Shown here: piece after piece, positions 21,080 to 32,720 of the stretch
Layout: each line of letters starts with the position of its first letter
Position numbering within the stretch: position 1 is the stretch's first letter
DNA from: Aedes albopictus
Lineage: Eukaryota > Arthropoda > Insecta > Diptera > Culicidae
DNA: 64,000 nt
Direction of reading: 5' to 3'
Assembly: GCF_035046485.1 (NCBI RefSeq)
Contig: NC_085137.1
Coordinates: 12,044,252-12,108,251 of the forward strand
Position numbers and translations under genes: made by a program
The notes under the pieces: generated by a model
Seen by the model: the letters and a program-made list of their open reading frames with translations, nothing else
What the model was told of the DNA's origin: nothing
The model's database searches: none

Positions 21080-21600
21080 CGCGTTGTGTAGGCATCTGGC
21101 TATTTTATATACGGATCGACTATCACCAGGAAGTATAGATCATCTATAGGGCCTTCGTAGTCTATGTGGATACCCGACCACGGTTTGGCAGGATTAGGCC
21201 ACGATTCCAGTGTTGTCTTCGTAGGGCATTTTCCAGCAGCAGCACAGGGTGTGCACCGCTTGACGAAGTCCTCGATGTCCTTGTCGATTCCGGGCCAGTA
21301 GATGAAACTTGGAGCGATTGATTTCATTCATACTATTCCTGGATGTCCATGATGAAATTGCTGCATAATTTGATTGTTTTAGCTTCACGTGAAAACCATA
21401 TTCTTGTAAACGGCTGCGCAGCTTGTTGAGAGATTCTGCATGGGATTTCCAGTCCTTTCCGAAAACGATCAGGTCATCGATGAACGAACGTATTCCGGGG
21501 ATATCTGCGATTATGTGGTCTATCAACCGTTGAAAGGTTCCTGGAGCCGGCACCGCTCAACCGTAAAATTTTCTGTGCGAGTAAGCAGGCCAGCATAAAT
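21080..21600 (-). pseudogene. Ty3/gypsy-type fragment: RT joined to integrase start
   Basis: On the minus strand 21553-21370 encodes the RT core after a broken LPFG region: PAPGTFQRLIDHIIADIPG, then SFIDDLIVFGKDW, where FIDD is the catalytic box. Then 21327-21103 encodes the integrase zinc-binding end and the start of the core: WPGIDKDIEDFVKRCTPCAA and GIHIDYEGPI. The RNase H and connecting region, normally several hundred codons, is missing, and the frames differ, so this is an internally deleted remnant. No LTRs are seen. Confidence 0.8.
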
Positions 21601-22844
21601 TCGTGCAGTAGACCATATGGTAGAATCAAAGTCCAAATTTGGTCTTTTGTAGAATCGCCGATACTGATAGGTCGACTGTGATCTAAGTCAGCGTCCTCTT
21701 TGTTGACAACACAATTTCTTTTATTTTTCCATCAGTACTGATCTGAATGTGATGGAGTCCTGATAGTCCTTCTTTAAAATTCGTTCAAAAATTTTGATAA
21801 AGACTTGCCATTATTTGAGTTTCGACTATAAACCCAGTTTTGTGTTCAAAAGGAATCGCTCAAGAAATTTCTTGACTGATTCCTGTCAGAAACTTTCTAC
21901 GGTGACTGCCATTTGAATTGGCATTACTTTGCAACTGCGTAATGCGATCGAAGAAAATCGGTTTCTTGGCCAATTCTGGCAAGGAATTTCCCATGCATCA
22001 AGATAGGCCAAGAAATTCCTTCTGATCTGCAAACAGCTCTATAAACATAACAATATCAGATCAGTTGCAATGATAGTGATCTACAGTGCGGGTAAATATC
22101 AAGTCGTTGACTGTCGTGTTGATATTGATTGGCCTACAGTGATAGTGATCTTTGTCAATGGCACCAATGTCAATGGTGGCTACATTGACTATGCAAATAT
22201 GGGCCGTAGAGTGTCCACGGATAACTGTCCTTTTTATTTCTTAGTATTCCTCCAAGAGGTCCTGTTATTCTGAAATATTCTGAACACATTATTGACTGAA
22301 CACCAATTTGAACAATACCAGAATAAAGGGAAAGTTTTCATGTCATTAAAGTTAGCTTTGATGTTCATCTGTCCATGTGCTCAGAAACAGGTAGTTACCT
22401 TGATTTTAACCCTCCTTGTGCATTAGGGTCATTTTTGACCCCAACCGTACACTACGTCAGCGAGCTGCTCTCTACGTGATGCATTAGAATGGTTCAGGGC
22501 GAGATCATAAAACCTGATAAACTTGTGTATAAATCTGGCAAAGTCACAATATACACAATAAAAATTGAAAGTTTTAATCATATATTGCCAAGCCTAGGCA
22601 ACTACAAATATTAATGCATTAATGCAAGTGTATATATTCAAAAAAACTAAAAATGTATAGAAATTGTCCTACTGCCCCGGTGTACCCTACTTACTACAAG
22701 TTAGACGCCCTTTGTCTGCAGAGCTGCTCGCCACTCTGGGGGCTCAATGTCTTGGACTCGTCCCCTCGATTGCAGAACATCGACACCACCGGTAGAATTT
22801 CACGCTTTTTAACCTTCTATTGGATACACCAAGCCGATTATTCA
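21601..22844. other. unassigned spacer
   Basis: No coding similarity. CCCCGGTGTACC near 22676-22687 matches one terminus of the TA-flanked element at 49870-50086, without a partner end. 22600-22640 is AT-rich. Confidence 0.4.
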
Positions 22845-23275
22845 TAAAGGAATGCCTCTAGGAATTCCTGGAGGGATGCCTGGATTAATTTCAGTAGGAA
22901 TGCCTTGAGATATTCCTGGAGGAATCCCTAGAGAAATCCCTGTGGGAATTCCTGGAGGAATCTCTGGCTGGAGGAAGTCCTGGAAGAATGCCTGAAGGAG
23001 TCCCTGGAGGAATGCCTGAAAGAATGCCCGGAGAAAGTTCTGGAGAAATTCTAGGAGCAATCCCTGGAGGAATTTTTGGAGGACTCTCTAAAACTCCTTG
23101 TAGAATCACTGAACCAATTCCTGGAGGAATCTCTGAAGGAAATCCTGAAACAATTCCTGGGGATATTCCTGGAAGAATTTTTGATTCCTGAATGTATCTC
23201 TATAAAAATTCTTGGAGGAGTTCCTGTAGTAATTCCCGGAGGAATCCTCGGAGGAATTCCTGAAGGAAATTTTTA
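22845..23275 (+). repeat. GGAATTCC minisatellite, block D1
   Basis: Moderately conserved units of GGAATTCCTGGAGGAATGCC type, mostly about 12-15 bp. Open frames in several phases are products of the repeat (GIP-rich). Confidence 0.8.
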
Positions 23276-23484
23276 TTTATTAATTTTGTCAATCATCGTA
23301 GTCTAGTACATTATACATATACATATTTTTCTTACTTCCTACTATAATAATTATGAATTACATTAAAAAATATTAAAATAATATAAGTAATGCTTTTATG
23401 TGTTTCTTTTGCTAATAGTATGTAAATATGTTTTCAAATTTTGGCTAGACATGGTAGTCAATTATTTCGCAATATTTATTATTA
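23276..23484. other. AT-rich insert between minisatellite blocks D1 and D2
   Basis: About 210 bp of highly AT-rich DNA without clear TIRs. It may be an insertion or an unrelated junction. Confidence 0.35.
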
Positions 23485-24060
23485 GCAATTGCTGGGGGAA
23501 TTCCTGAAGGTACTTCTAGATGAATTTCCGGGTGAATCTCTGGAGTCATTCCTGGAGGAATTTCAGAAAATATCCTGAAGAAATCGCAGGAGGAATGCTT
23601 GAAAAAAATCTTGAAGAAATCCCAAGAAGAGTTCGTGCAGGAGCTTCTGGAGAAACCCCTGTACCAGTTCCTGAAGAAATCCATAGACGAATTTCGGAAG
23701 ATCCCCAACAGGAATCCCCGGATGTAATCTCAAGAGGATTTTTAAGGAAAGCTCTAGATGAATTCTCGGAGGATCTCCTGGAGGAATTCAAGAGGCATCT
23801 GTGTTGCGGAGTTTCTACAGGTATTCACAACAAAGCCCCTAGAAGACTATCTGGTGGATTTTTTTTATTCCTTTCAATATTCAATACTCTGTGCATTTTC
23901 TAGAGGAACTCCCAGTGAACATTTCTGAAAAGTTCCCGGTGGAACTCATATAATAATTTCCGGTAAATCTCGTACAGAATTTTCTGGTATTTCTGCGATC
24001 ATTTGCGGTGGAACTAGAGAAATTTCCGGATGAACTGCTAAGGAATTTACCAGAAAAGAG
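23485..24060 (+). repeat. GGAATTCC minisatellite, block D2
   Basis: Diverged continuation of D1, with unit variants such as GAAGAAATCC and GGAGGAATTC. It decays towards 24060, where the LINE fragment begins. Confidence 0.7.
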
Positions 24061-24084
24061 TTAAGTATTACGTAATAAATGCAT

Positions 24085-25995
24085 GCTACCTAGAGACAAC
24101 AGATCTAGGAGAACGTGCGCAGGACGAAAGATTTCCAGCCCCTAACCTCCAAGAGATTGAAGAGGAGGTTAGGCGGTTGAAAAACATCAAAGCCGCTGGA
24201 GCAGATCAACTACCAAGCGATTTACTAAAACACGGTGGAGAAGCACTGGTGAGAGCACTACACTGGGTCATTACCAAAATTTGGGAGGACGAAGTATTAC
24301 CGGAGGAGTGGATGGAAGGTATCGTGTGTCCCATCAACAAAAAGGGCGACAAGTTGGATTGCGGGAACTACCGCGCGATCACACTACTGAGCGCTGCCTA
24401 CAAGATACTCTCCCAAATTTTATGCCGCCGTCTATCAACGATTGCAAGAGAGTTCGTGGGGCAATACCAAGCTGGATTCATGGGTGAATGCGCTACAACG
24501 GACCAGATGTTCGCCATCCGCCAGGTGTAGAAGAAATGCCACGAATACAACGTGCCCACTTATCACTTGTTCATCGATTTAAATCGGCGTATGATACAAT
24601 CGATCGAGAACAGCTATGGCAGATTATGCACGAATACGGATTCCCGAAAAAACTGATAAGATTGATCAAGGCGACGATGGGTCGAGTGATGTGCATAGTT
24701 CGAGTATCAGGGACACTCTCGAGTCCCTCCGAATCTCGCAGAGGGTTACGGCAAGGTGATGGTCTTTCGTGCTTGCTGTTCAACATTGCTTAAGGACAGA
24801 CTTGTTAGAATCCCAAAATGGCCGCCACAATGGCCGACTTTGGCATCTACTCACGATTTCGAGGGCACAAATCTCTTCGTAAACAAAACCAGTGCACCTG
24901 AGCTTTTGATTTTAAGCTAATTACAAGTGAGCAAGAACAGAATAATTAAATACATTGTTGTTTGAAGCTTGCTTCTTGAGATTTGTGCGTCTGAAGTTTC
25001 GATGCAGTGTTGAAGCGGGATTTCATGACGTTTGTCCTTAAGAGGGTGTAATTAGGAGAGCGGGGATTAACACGAGTGGAACGATTTTCACGAAGTCCGT
25101 TCAGCTGCTTGGTTTCGCTGATGATATTGATATTATTGCTCGTAAGTTTGAGACGATGGTGGAATCGTACATCCGACTAAAGAGTGAAGCCAGACGAATC
25201 GGATTAGTCATTAATGTGTCGAAGATAAAGTACATGATGGCAAAGGGCTCCAGGGAGGAATCAGTGCGCCCGCCACCCCGAAGTGATTAAATCGAGGCGG
25301 TTGAAGAATTCGTGTACTTGGGCTCACTGGTGACCGCCGACAACGACACCAGTAGAGAAATTCAGAGGCGCATTGTGGCAGGAAATCGTGCTTACTTTGG
25401 ACTCCGCAGAACTCTACGATCGAATAAAGTTCGCCGTAACACGAAGTTAACTATTTACAAAACGCTGATTAGACCGGTCGTCCTGAAGACGGGATCTAAC
25501 ATGGGCACGAAACATGGACCCTACGTGAAGAGGACCAACGCGCCCTTGGAGTTTTCGAACGGAAGGTGTTGCGTACCATCTACGGCGGATTGCAGATGGA
25601 AGACGGGACTTGGAGAAGGCGAATGAACCACGAGCTGCATCAGCTGCTGGGAGAACCAACCATCGTCCATACCGCGAAAATCGGGAGGCTACGGTGGGCG
25701 GGTCACGTCATCAGGATGTCGGATAGCAACCCGACTAAAATGGCTCTCGATAGTCATCCGACCGGTACAAGAAGACGTGGAGCGCAGCAAGCTAGGTGGG
25801 TCGACCAAGTGGAGGACGATCTGCGGACCCTACGCAAAGTGCGAAACTGGAGACAAACAGCCATGGACCGAGTGGAATGGAGACGGCTACTGTGTACAGC
25901 AGAGGCCACCCCAGCCTTAGCCTGATCGGTAAGATAAGTAATCATTGGGACAAAATTTTCTGTTGATGTAAAGAGAATAAATAAATAAAGAAGAA
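24085..25995 (+). pseudogene. RTE-like non-LTR retrotransposon, 5'-truncated and broken
   Basis: Starts in the RT domain (NLQEIEEEVRRLKN, then GADQLPSDLLKHGG) and passes the RT blocks GNYRAITLLSAAYKILS, AYDTIDREQLW and GLRQGDGLSC. A 244-bp TTAA-flanked element splits it at 24794-25037. After it come GFADDIDIIAR, the catalytic box, and FVYLGSLVTADNDTSREIQR. The C-terminal region runs through LRWAGHVIRMSDSNP to RVEWRRLL. Defects: a stop at 24528, a one-base loss near 24580, damage near 25285 and a frameshift near 25540. The end is followed by AATAAATAAATAAAG, an A-rich LINE tail. The clade name is from memory. Confidence 0.9.
24794..25037. mobile_element. 244-bp TTAA-flanked TIR element inside the LINE
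   Basis: The ends GGACAGACTTGTTAGAATCC and (inverted) GGACAAACGTCATGAAATCC match at about 15 of 20 positions, and both are flanked by TTAA (24790-24793 and 25038-25041). The LINE coding sequence resumes directly after it (GAGGGTGTAATTAGGAGAGC). TTAA duplication is characteristic of piggyBac-like transposition. There is no coding capacity. Confidence 0.8.
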
Positions 25996-26215
25996 TTTCA
26001 ACAGGGATTTTCGATGGAACTTGGAGAAGAATTCGCAGTGGAATTCCTACAAGAATTCCCGGTAAAACTCTTGTCGGACTTTACGCTGAAACATCGAGAA
26101 ATCATCGGTTTAACTCCTAGAGAAATTCGAATTCGAATTCCTGGTGGAACTCCTTGAGAGATTTTTGCTGAAACTCCTAGAGAGTTCCTTACAGGAATTC
26201 TCGGGGGTAGTCCTT
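25996..26215 (+). repeat. degenerate GGAATTCC minisatellite, block E
   Basis: Units such as GGAATTCCTACAAGAATTCC and GAAACTCCTAGAGA, directly after the LINE tail. Confidence 0.6.
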
Positions 26216-26814
26216 GCTCCTCGTATGAGGAAAATAGTTTTACGTAATTTCGTACTCTATCCATTATTGTAGGTTTCCAATCTCGTGAACTTTTTTCTGC
26301 AAAATTGGAATAATAAACGTTATTATCGTTTTTAAGCTTTAAGATTTACGCATCGTGTGATAAACATCTAAACCGCAGTTCCATCTCGGAACAATGAATG
26401 ACTTCATTACCATCTCAGAGTTGATTTCCATGAACCTCGCCGTACGCCACTTCTGCCCTTTAAAAATAAAGCTAAAAATTTCCCGCCAAGGCTGTTGGCG
26501 GCTAAGCACACCGTCTTCTAACAGCCGGCTTGCTTGCATGTTGCTAAATACTTAGTTATACCTCGCCTCCGTTGTTGGACTGCGCTCTCTCCTCTACCGA
26601 TGTGCCTAACCCGTGTAGACTGAGTGCACTGACTGGCACTCTCAAACACCGAGCGATTCCCGAGTTTAAAATAATTACAAATTGTGTCAATGAAATGAGC
26701 AGTACACTCAGCGAAGTAAGCTAAAGAAATTCTTAATAATTCCATTAAAATCATTTTTGCCATAAATGTAAAGTATAGATGTCAAGAATATCCCATGGAA
26801 ATTGGTGTGCTTTA
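26216..26814. other. unassigned spacer
   Basis: No recognisable feature; frames on the minus strand (26339-26763) show no motif. Confidence 0.3.
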
Positions 26815-28160
26815 TGTGAGTAAGAGAATTGTCGGACAAAAAAAGGCACAAAACAAACGACAAAGAAGGCGCGTACTTATCCTTTGTCACAACTTGTAAA
26901 GATAACGACATGATCTCTGTCATATTTGGTGGTGACAAAACAGCAGTTAAATTTGTTGCGTACTTTTCAACGCGTGAATAAGGAGTGTATCGTAAAGTAG
27001 TTGAAAATGTTTACAATAGCCTCAAAAATAGTTGAATACAACTTTTGAGTAATTTTATTTTTGGAGATACTGTTAAAATCCTTGAAAAAAGAAATGGCTT
27101 TTATGATTTTCTAAAAATTTTCATTTAACTGGGTTTTTATCCTAGATTACTGAACACATGTTTTTAAAATTTTGCACACCTCCTAAAAAAATTAAATTGC
27201 AAAAAAAAGTTCGATAATGTTCGAAAATTGTTAACTTTTTTGTGCAAATATTTTAATCTCCAGAATGCTTATGATATAGCCAAATTATTTTTTTCAAGAA
27301 AAATCTCCACTGCATTTTAGCGCAATTCTTAAAAATGAAAAAATGCCATTTTTGAGGAACCCCTTTTTTCTATGCTCCTCCAAATCATGTTTACGCAAAT
27401 AAAAAAATCATAAAATGAAAAATTCGCATTTTTTTAAACAGGATATGTTTTTAATTTATGGACGAATAAGTTAGAGCAAAAAATGGAATCTTATAACCTT
27501 TTAAGATATTAAAAGCAGAACTTCAAAGTTTGACCACAAAATAGGCGTTTTTTGGAGTGGACAATTTTGTAGATATTGGAGATTTTTCTATCGAAAATAT
27601 GAATTTTGAAAGTTGGTGTTGAATGATATGTTATGTATACATAAGTGTTAACAAGCATCAATATTTTCCAGATTTTTTATCGTGCAAATTTTATTCGCTA
27701 CAGATTTTTGAAATGTTGAAAAATCTTAATAAAGTTGCATTTTGTGCAGATTTTTATTTTGTGAGGTGTATTCATTTAACCATATTTTGAAAAATACTAA
27801 ACATTGTCCGATTTTTTTCAAGCTGTTCTAAACTTAACTATATTGTGAAGATTTCATAGAAGAACCGAAGTAAAAAGACCAACCCAGTTTCGAGATAGAG
27901 CATCCTGAACATTTTTAACTACTTTCCGATACACTCCTTAATATATTATTATGAACCCGAAATCAAATCTGTTTGATGGTGGCTCCTCAACAGTAGTGCA
28001 ATGTTTACCGACCCCAAATTTCCCCTCCAAAATTGGCTTAAAAATCTCTAAAGGCGCGCGGTGTACGATTTTTGTCCTATCTTGTTCAAGTTGGGACAAA
28101 TCTATTGTTGCATTGAATAGGTTGCACACAACTATCGACGCTTGTTGCTAAATATGCACA
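26815..28160 (-). repeat. interspersed repeat copy 1, split by a TA-flanked element
   Basis: The minus-strand sequences 28160-27939 and 26980-26815 align in order with the plus strand at 35060-35440 (shared blocks TTTGTCCCAACTTGAACA, GTTGAAAAGTATGCAACAAA and TTTTGTGCCT). The 958 bp between them are absent from the 35-kb copy. The nature of the repeat is unknown; no protein motif seen. Confidence 0.75.
26981..27938. mobile_element. 958-bp TA-flanked TIR element
   Basis: The ends AGGAGTGTATCGTAAAGTAG and (inverted) AGGAGTGTATCGGAAAGTAG match over about 31 bp with few differences, flanked by TA on each side (26979-26980 and 27939-27940). The interior is AT-rich with no coding frame. The related repeat at 35 kb has an empty site with a single TA, confirming a TA duplication as in Tc1/mariner-type transposition. 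Confidence 0.88.
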
Positions 28161-28356
28161 TGTACGTGTTAAAAAACTGTGTATCGATTCTGCACCATAG
28201 AGTGATATTAAGAAAATCTTAGGTTTATTTAGCTGAGAGTAACTTAAAAGTTCATTTTTTTTGTTTATTTGATAAAGAGTTTTGGGGCAATTTTGTAAGT
28301 TGGACAGTTATTGAGTGACTCACGTTAAAAATCTCCTTTTTGTAGCTTGGTACATA

Positions 28357-29571
28357 CGCTCCCGATCAAAAGTTTAGGGTTACCCCTTCAAAAACATGTC
28401 ATTTTTTAGGCCCATATCTTCGCCAATTTGCGTCCGATTTCAAAACCCTGGGTCTCATTCAAAAGATAATAAGTCAAAGAAACTTTGAACATGATTCAAA
28501 AGAAACTTTTTCAAAAATATGTGTGTAAACTTAACCCAAAGTTGCCAAATTTTCTAAAAAATGAATACAAACTTACGGCAGTGCCGCTGGAAATTGGGTC
28601 GACCAAATTTTAAGATGAAAGCGGTAATATAAGCCATTTTCTATTAGCTTTCAACTGCTTCTTACAGAACTTAGCTAAAAAATCTGGAAAAAAAGTTAAA
28701 GTTAAATGATGTATCGGCCAAAAGTTTGGGGTCACTATCGTAAAACATAGAAAAGTGATTTATTGATATCTTTGTCATCTTTCAATCAATTTTAATTCTT
28801 CTTGGCTTATTTGAAACACAATGAATGATATCTACTTACTGCATAGAAATTGAACCACACATATTTGTTGAAATTTACATACTAAAACTTAACGTAAAGT
28901 TGCCTGATTTTTTGAAATGTGATGAAATGTGTCAACTTTACATAACATTTTTATATACAAAAATCGTTAAATACGTTAAGTTAATCTTTAAAAGAGCCAA
29001 AAAGAATTAAAATTGAACTATAGATGGCGATGATATCACCAAATCACTTGTCCACGTTTTACGAAAGTGACCCCAAACTTTTGGCCGATACATCATATTG
29101 AGGGGTGACCCCAAACTTTTGGTCGATGACATGAAGAGTTAATTTACTTAATAACTTTTTTCTAGATTTTTTAGCTAAGTTCTGTAAAAAGCTGTTGAAA
29201 GCCAATAGAAAATGGGTTATATTACCGCTCTCATCTTAAAATTTTGTCGACCAAATTTCTAGCGACACTGCCATGAATTTATATTCATTTTTTAGAAAAT
29301 TTTGCAAGTTTAGGCTAAATTTACTTCCATTTTTTTTTGAAAAAGTTTCTTTTAAATCATGTTCAAAGTTTCTTCGACTTATTTTTTTTTTTTTTTTTAT
29401 CTTTATTATCGAGATTTTCAGCCTATGGCTGGTTCATCTCCTCGATTCTTCGACTTATTATCTTTTGAATGAAGTCTAGGGTTTTGAAATCGGACACAAA
29501 TTGGCGGAGATATGGGCCTAAACAAATGACATGTTTTTGAGGGGGAGACCCCAAACTTTTGATCGGGAGTG
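28357..29571. mobile_element. 1215-bp TA-flanked element with long inverted arms
   Basis: The left end CGCTCCCGATCAAAAGTTTA and the inverted right end CACTCCCGATCAAAAGTTTG begin arms of over 300 bp that pair imperfectly. TA flanks both ends (28355-28356 and 29572-29573). Two internal copies of GGGGTCAC..CAAACTTTTGGCC-type sequence recur near 28720 and 29080. No transposase frame. The right arm carries a retroposed insert at 29384-29445. Confidence 0.85.
29384..29445 (-). mobile_element. 62-bp truncated retroposon tail
   Basis: A T-rich run followed by CTTTATTATCGAGATTTTCAG (antisense 3' tail, similar to the SINE at 39297) is flanked by a perfect 14-bp duplication TTCTTCGACTTATT (29370-29383 and 29446-29459). 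It is a heavily 5'-truncated insertion. Confidence 0.8.
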
Positions 29572-29573
29572 TA

Positions 29574-31599
29574 TACAACATTCATCCTTTAGTAAGTTTT
29601 TCAATGTATTTTATGATAACAACCTCCATATTTTTAGTTTTTATTTTGCAATTTCCTTTTCCTCAGGTCGAGTACTTTTCCTCGTTTTCTCCCTAGCGGG
29701 TACTTCCGATTCGACAGTGTGTCAATGCGTTTTACCGGTGTGATAAGTGTTGATTGACTCATTGGAAGTTTGAATACATTTGAAGTGGGAAGATTAGGTG
29801 GTGCGTCGGTGATGCCTCGCCGATGGAGTAACGACTGGGAAAGATCATTTCCCCTGTGTGTGAACTTCTGGTGGTAGGTCACGCGACTCGAATTAGGCAT
29901 TCTCAGAGCTATATGTAGCCGTGCCGCGCCAGCCGTAAAGCTCGATCAGCGGATAACCCCGCCATTCATACCTACTACAGTCAGTTTAGTCAGTCACCGG
30001 CGCGCGATTAGTCTGTTGGCTTCGCCAATAATAATTGTGGAATTGTTATGTGTTTAGCGCGGGCATTAGACGAGCGCAATGCGAGGGTGGGCGCGGGCAA
30101 TGAATAGGTAAATAGCGGCGATGATTTTGTTTAATTTGACTGACGCGTGAAAAGAGTAGGTATGGGTAGTTTACGTCCATATCTGGAGATCACTGCTGAA
30201 TGCGAGAAATTGTGCGAGTTGGTAGGGTAGAATCAGCTGCTGGGTAGGTTCTTGTTGGGATGAGATGTAGTCACCGTCGAACGAACTTCTGTGATTGATA
30301 TACGAGCTTCTAATGGCGCTGATTCGAGCTTTAACGTCTCAGTCTATCAGGTGGAAGTAGTGATTCGTTCGTATATTAGTTTTCTGTTTGCAGCTTTGCA
30401 ATCAGTAATTGGTGGATTCTTGACGTGTGTCAATCTTATTGGAAGACGGTCAAACAGCAAAAAAAAAAAAAATAAGGTGAGCAAGCAATAAAAAGTGATG
30501 TTGATACTCTAAACAGTAAAGTGAAGCAATTCAAAGAAAATTAATTAGGGGTCCCGATCACCGCCGTTGTAACTGTATTGCTAAGCCAGACCATGCTGAG
30601 ATATCAGCAGGGTTCAATTCCCGGTGCAGCCCAGAAACCAGTGATGCAAATGAATAAAGCGATCAATTTGTGTTCAAGTTCAAACTCTAAACTGAATACA
30701 CATTAAATGAACCGCAAATAAATACACTCGTAGAATACCAGCATGGTACGCGGGTACTTGGTTAACTGAAATAGTCATATCGGCTCATTTGCTTCAAAAA
30801 ATTCATTGAGAGAACTTACGAGTGAACCGGTCTGGCCGAAGTCTGTGGTCCAATCTAATTTTCAAAATTTTGTATGGACAAAGTGTACCAGTGGGGTAGG
30901 GGAACTGAGATGACCAAAACTAGGTCTACGTAAGTTATGGATAACGCCTTTGTTCTCAGCTGGACATAAGAGTGGATATTTCTTGGTGAGATCGTTCCAT
31001 ATTACACGAAAAATAAAAACAGTTTTTGCACAGTGTCCTTGTCCATTTTCTTCTGAGCAGTAAATCACTCAATCGTTGACTATTCTGCACCATTTTTTTT
31101 ATTTTTTCCTCTACCATCAGGTATTAGTAGGTCGGCTCCAGAGGCACGTTCTCCTCCATTTGGAAAATTTGTCCTCTACCATAGACCAGTATGTTATAAT
31201 CGGTCGCAGCTGTGGACAGTTTGGTGGATTACAATCCTTGGGTACGCAGGTAATGTTGTTTTGATCGTTCCAAGTGTTTGTATCTTTAGTGTAAAGGCAG
31301 CTGGCCAAATCTGGATCGAGTCGCATGCGTTTTCTGGAAAGGGAAGAGATACTTTCTGAGGCATTCTAAGATAAAACTCAGCGTAGCTGTTGTTACACGA
31401 AACTCCGAGATTTTAGCTCATACGAACATGTTGCTAGCCATACTTGATATTTTTCAGGGAATTTCCGTTTCAGATAATCAGGATCTTCTTTCCGATTAGT
31501 TACAGTATAAATTTCCTGTCTTGTGAGATATTTGAACTTTTGAGGGGGTATTTGTCTTCATCACAACGGAATTTTTTGAGAGGTTGTTAATGTTGAATT
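29574..31599. other. unassigned region with weak candidates
   Basis: 29900-30280 is richer in CpG than its surroundings and has CAGTCAGTTTAGTCAGT near 29979, compatible with an insect initiator, but no product follows. 30549-30631 has a B-box-like GGTTCAATTCCCGG and could be a decayed tRNA-like head. On the minus strand, 31326-31117 is a 69-codon frame with several cysteines (CVPKDCNPPNCPQLRP) that I cannot assign; it may be a retroelement or host exon remnant. Confidence 0.35.
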
Positions 31600-32386
31600 G
31601 AGTTCTCCAAATTTTATCTTTAATCAAATTAACACGGGGTATTTGAACACAAATCAATACCCCACAGTTTGCCAGTTTTGCATATCTGTATTTTCTCTCA
31701 AGGCAGATATTTGCGCATTTCAAAATAGCAAGAATCTCTGCTTGAAACACCGTAGGATAGTATCCCATCGCCACTCCATCGTCGCGCTTCAGGTTTCCCA
31801 ATTCATTTGAATGATCTTTTGCAAGCGTTTTCTGTAGTCTTGCAACTACAGGAGTGCTGTTTATGTTTTCACATGTCGGCATCCAAGATTTTCTTTTCGA
31901 TTTTCGTATTTCGTTGTTGTAATCAAGGCTTTCCTGTACTGAGTCAAATCTCCCGTTTGTTTCGTTCTATTGAACATTTTACGAGAAAATTTTCTAAGGT
32001 GATCCAGTTTAATGTACCACCATGGCACGTCTCTAGTAGAAGACGATTGTATGGTGGGACAACTTCTGTTCAAGAAATTGATGATACTTTCATTTACTCT
32101 TTGAGAAAATGATTTTAACTTTTGGGTTGAATCAATAGTTTCTCTCATTGTAAATTAATGCGTATTCAACAATTCTACATATTGATCCCAGTTTGTCTTC
32201 CTGGGATTTCTAAATGCGGTTTTAGAATAATATCCACCACTCCAATTGAAGATTATGTGTTTATGATCAGATAGAGAAATATCATCTGACACGTGCCAGT
32301 TTGTAATCTTGTCAAAGATTGCAGCATTGCACAGTGTTAGATCCAAGACCTCTTGTCTGATTACACTTGAGAAAGTAGGTTTATCA

Positions 32387-32583
32387 AATAGAGTTAATAA
32401 ACTATAGAGGACGAATGTCGCTGCTGTTCCCTTTGTTCTCGTTCGCAAACATGTCGGGTATCTATCTGTCAAACTGCATACTTTTTCGCTTTGACACTTA
32501 TATCCCTCCCTATCTTCGCCAGCAAGAGATGTTGCGGCGGCGACGCCAGCGACATTCTTCCTCTATAGTTTATTACCTCTATT
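32387..32583. mobile_element. 197-bp MITE with 8-bp target duplication (hAT-like)
   Basis: The ends AATAGAGTTAATAAACTATA and inverted AATAGAGGTAATAAACTATA pair over about 35 bp. GTTTATCA flanks both sides exactly (32379-32386 and 32584-32591). The LINE reading frame continues across the site. An 8-bp duplication is typical of hAT- or P-type transposition. No coding frame of its own. Confidence 0.87.
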
Positions 32584-32614
32584 GTTTATCACCATTATTG
32601 CAAATGTCAATATA

Positions 32615-32720
32615 TATATTTTTTTTATGTGTATTAACGAGTATGTCGGGAGTGGGACTCGATCCCAGGTCCTCGGCGTTATAGTCATGTGTTCTAACCA
32701 TCACACCAGGTCCGCTCCAC
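32615..32720 (-). mobile_element. tRNA-derived SINE, internally shortened copy
   Basis: Antisense to the SINE at 39297-39479. It has the same head (GTGGAGCGGACCTGGTGTGA, B box region GGGACTCGATCCCA on the minus strand reversed) and T-rich end, but lacks about 75 bp between two CGAG motifs. The 12-bp flanks AATGTCAATATA (32603-32614) and AATGTCTATATT (32721-32732) are an aged target duplication. Confidence 0.75.
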
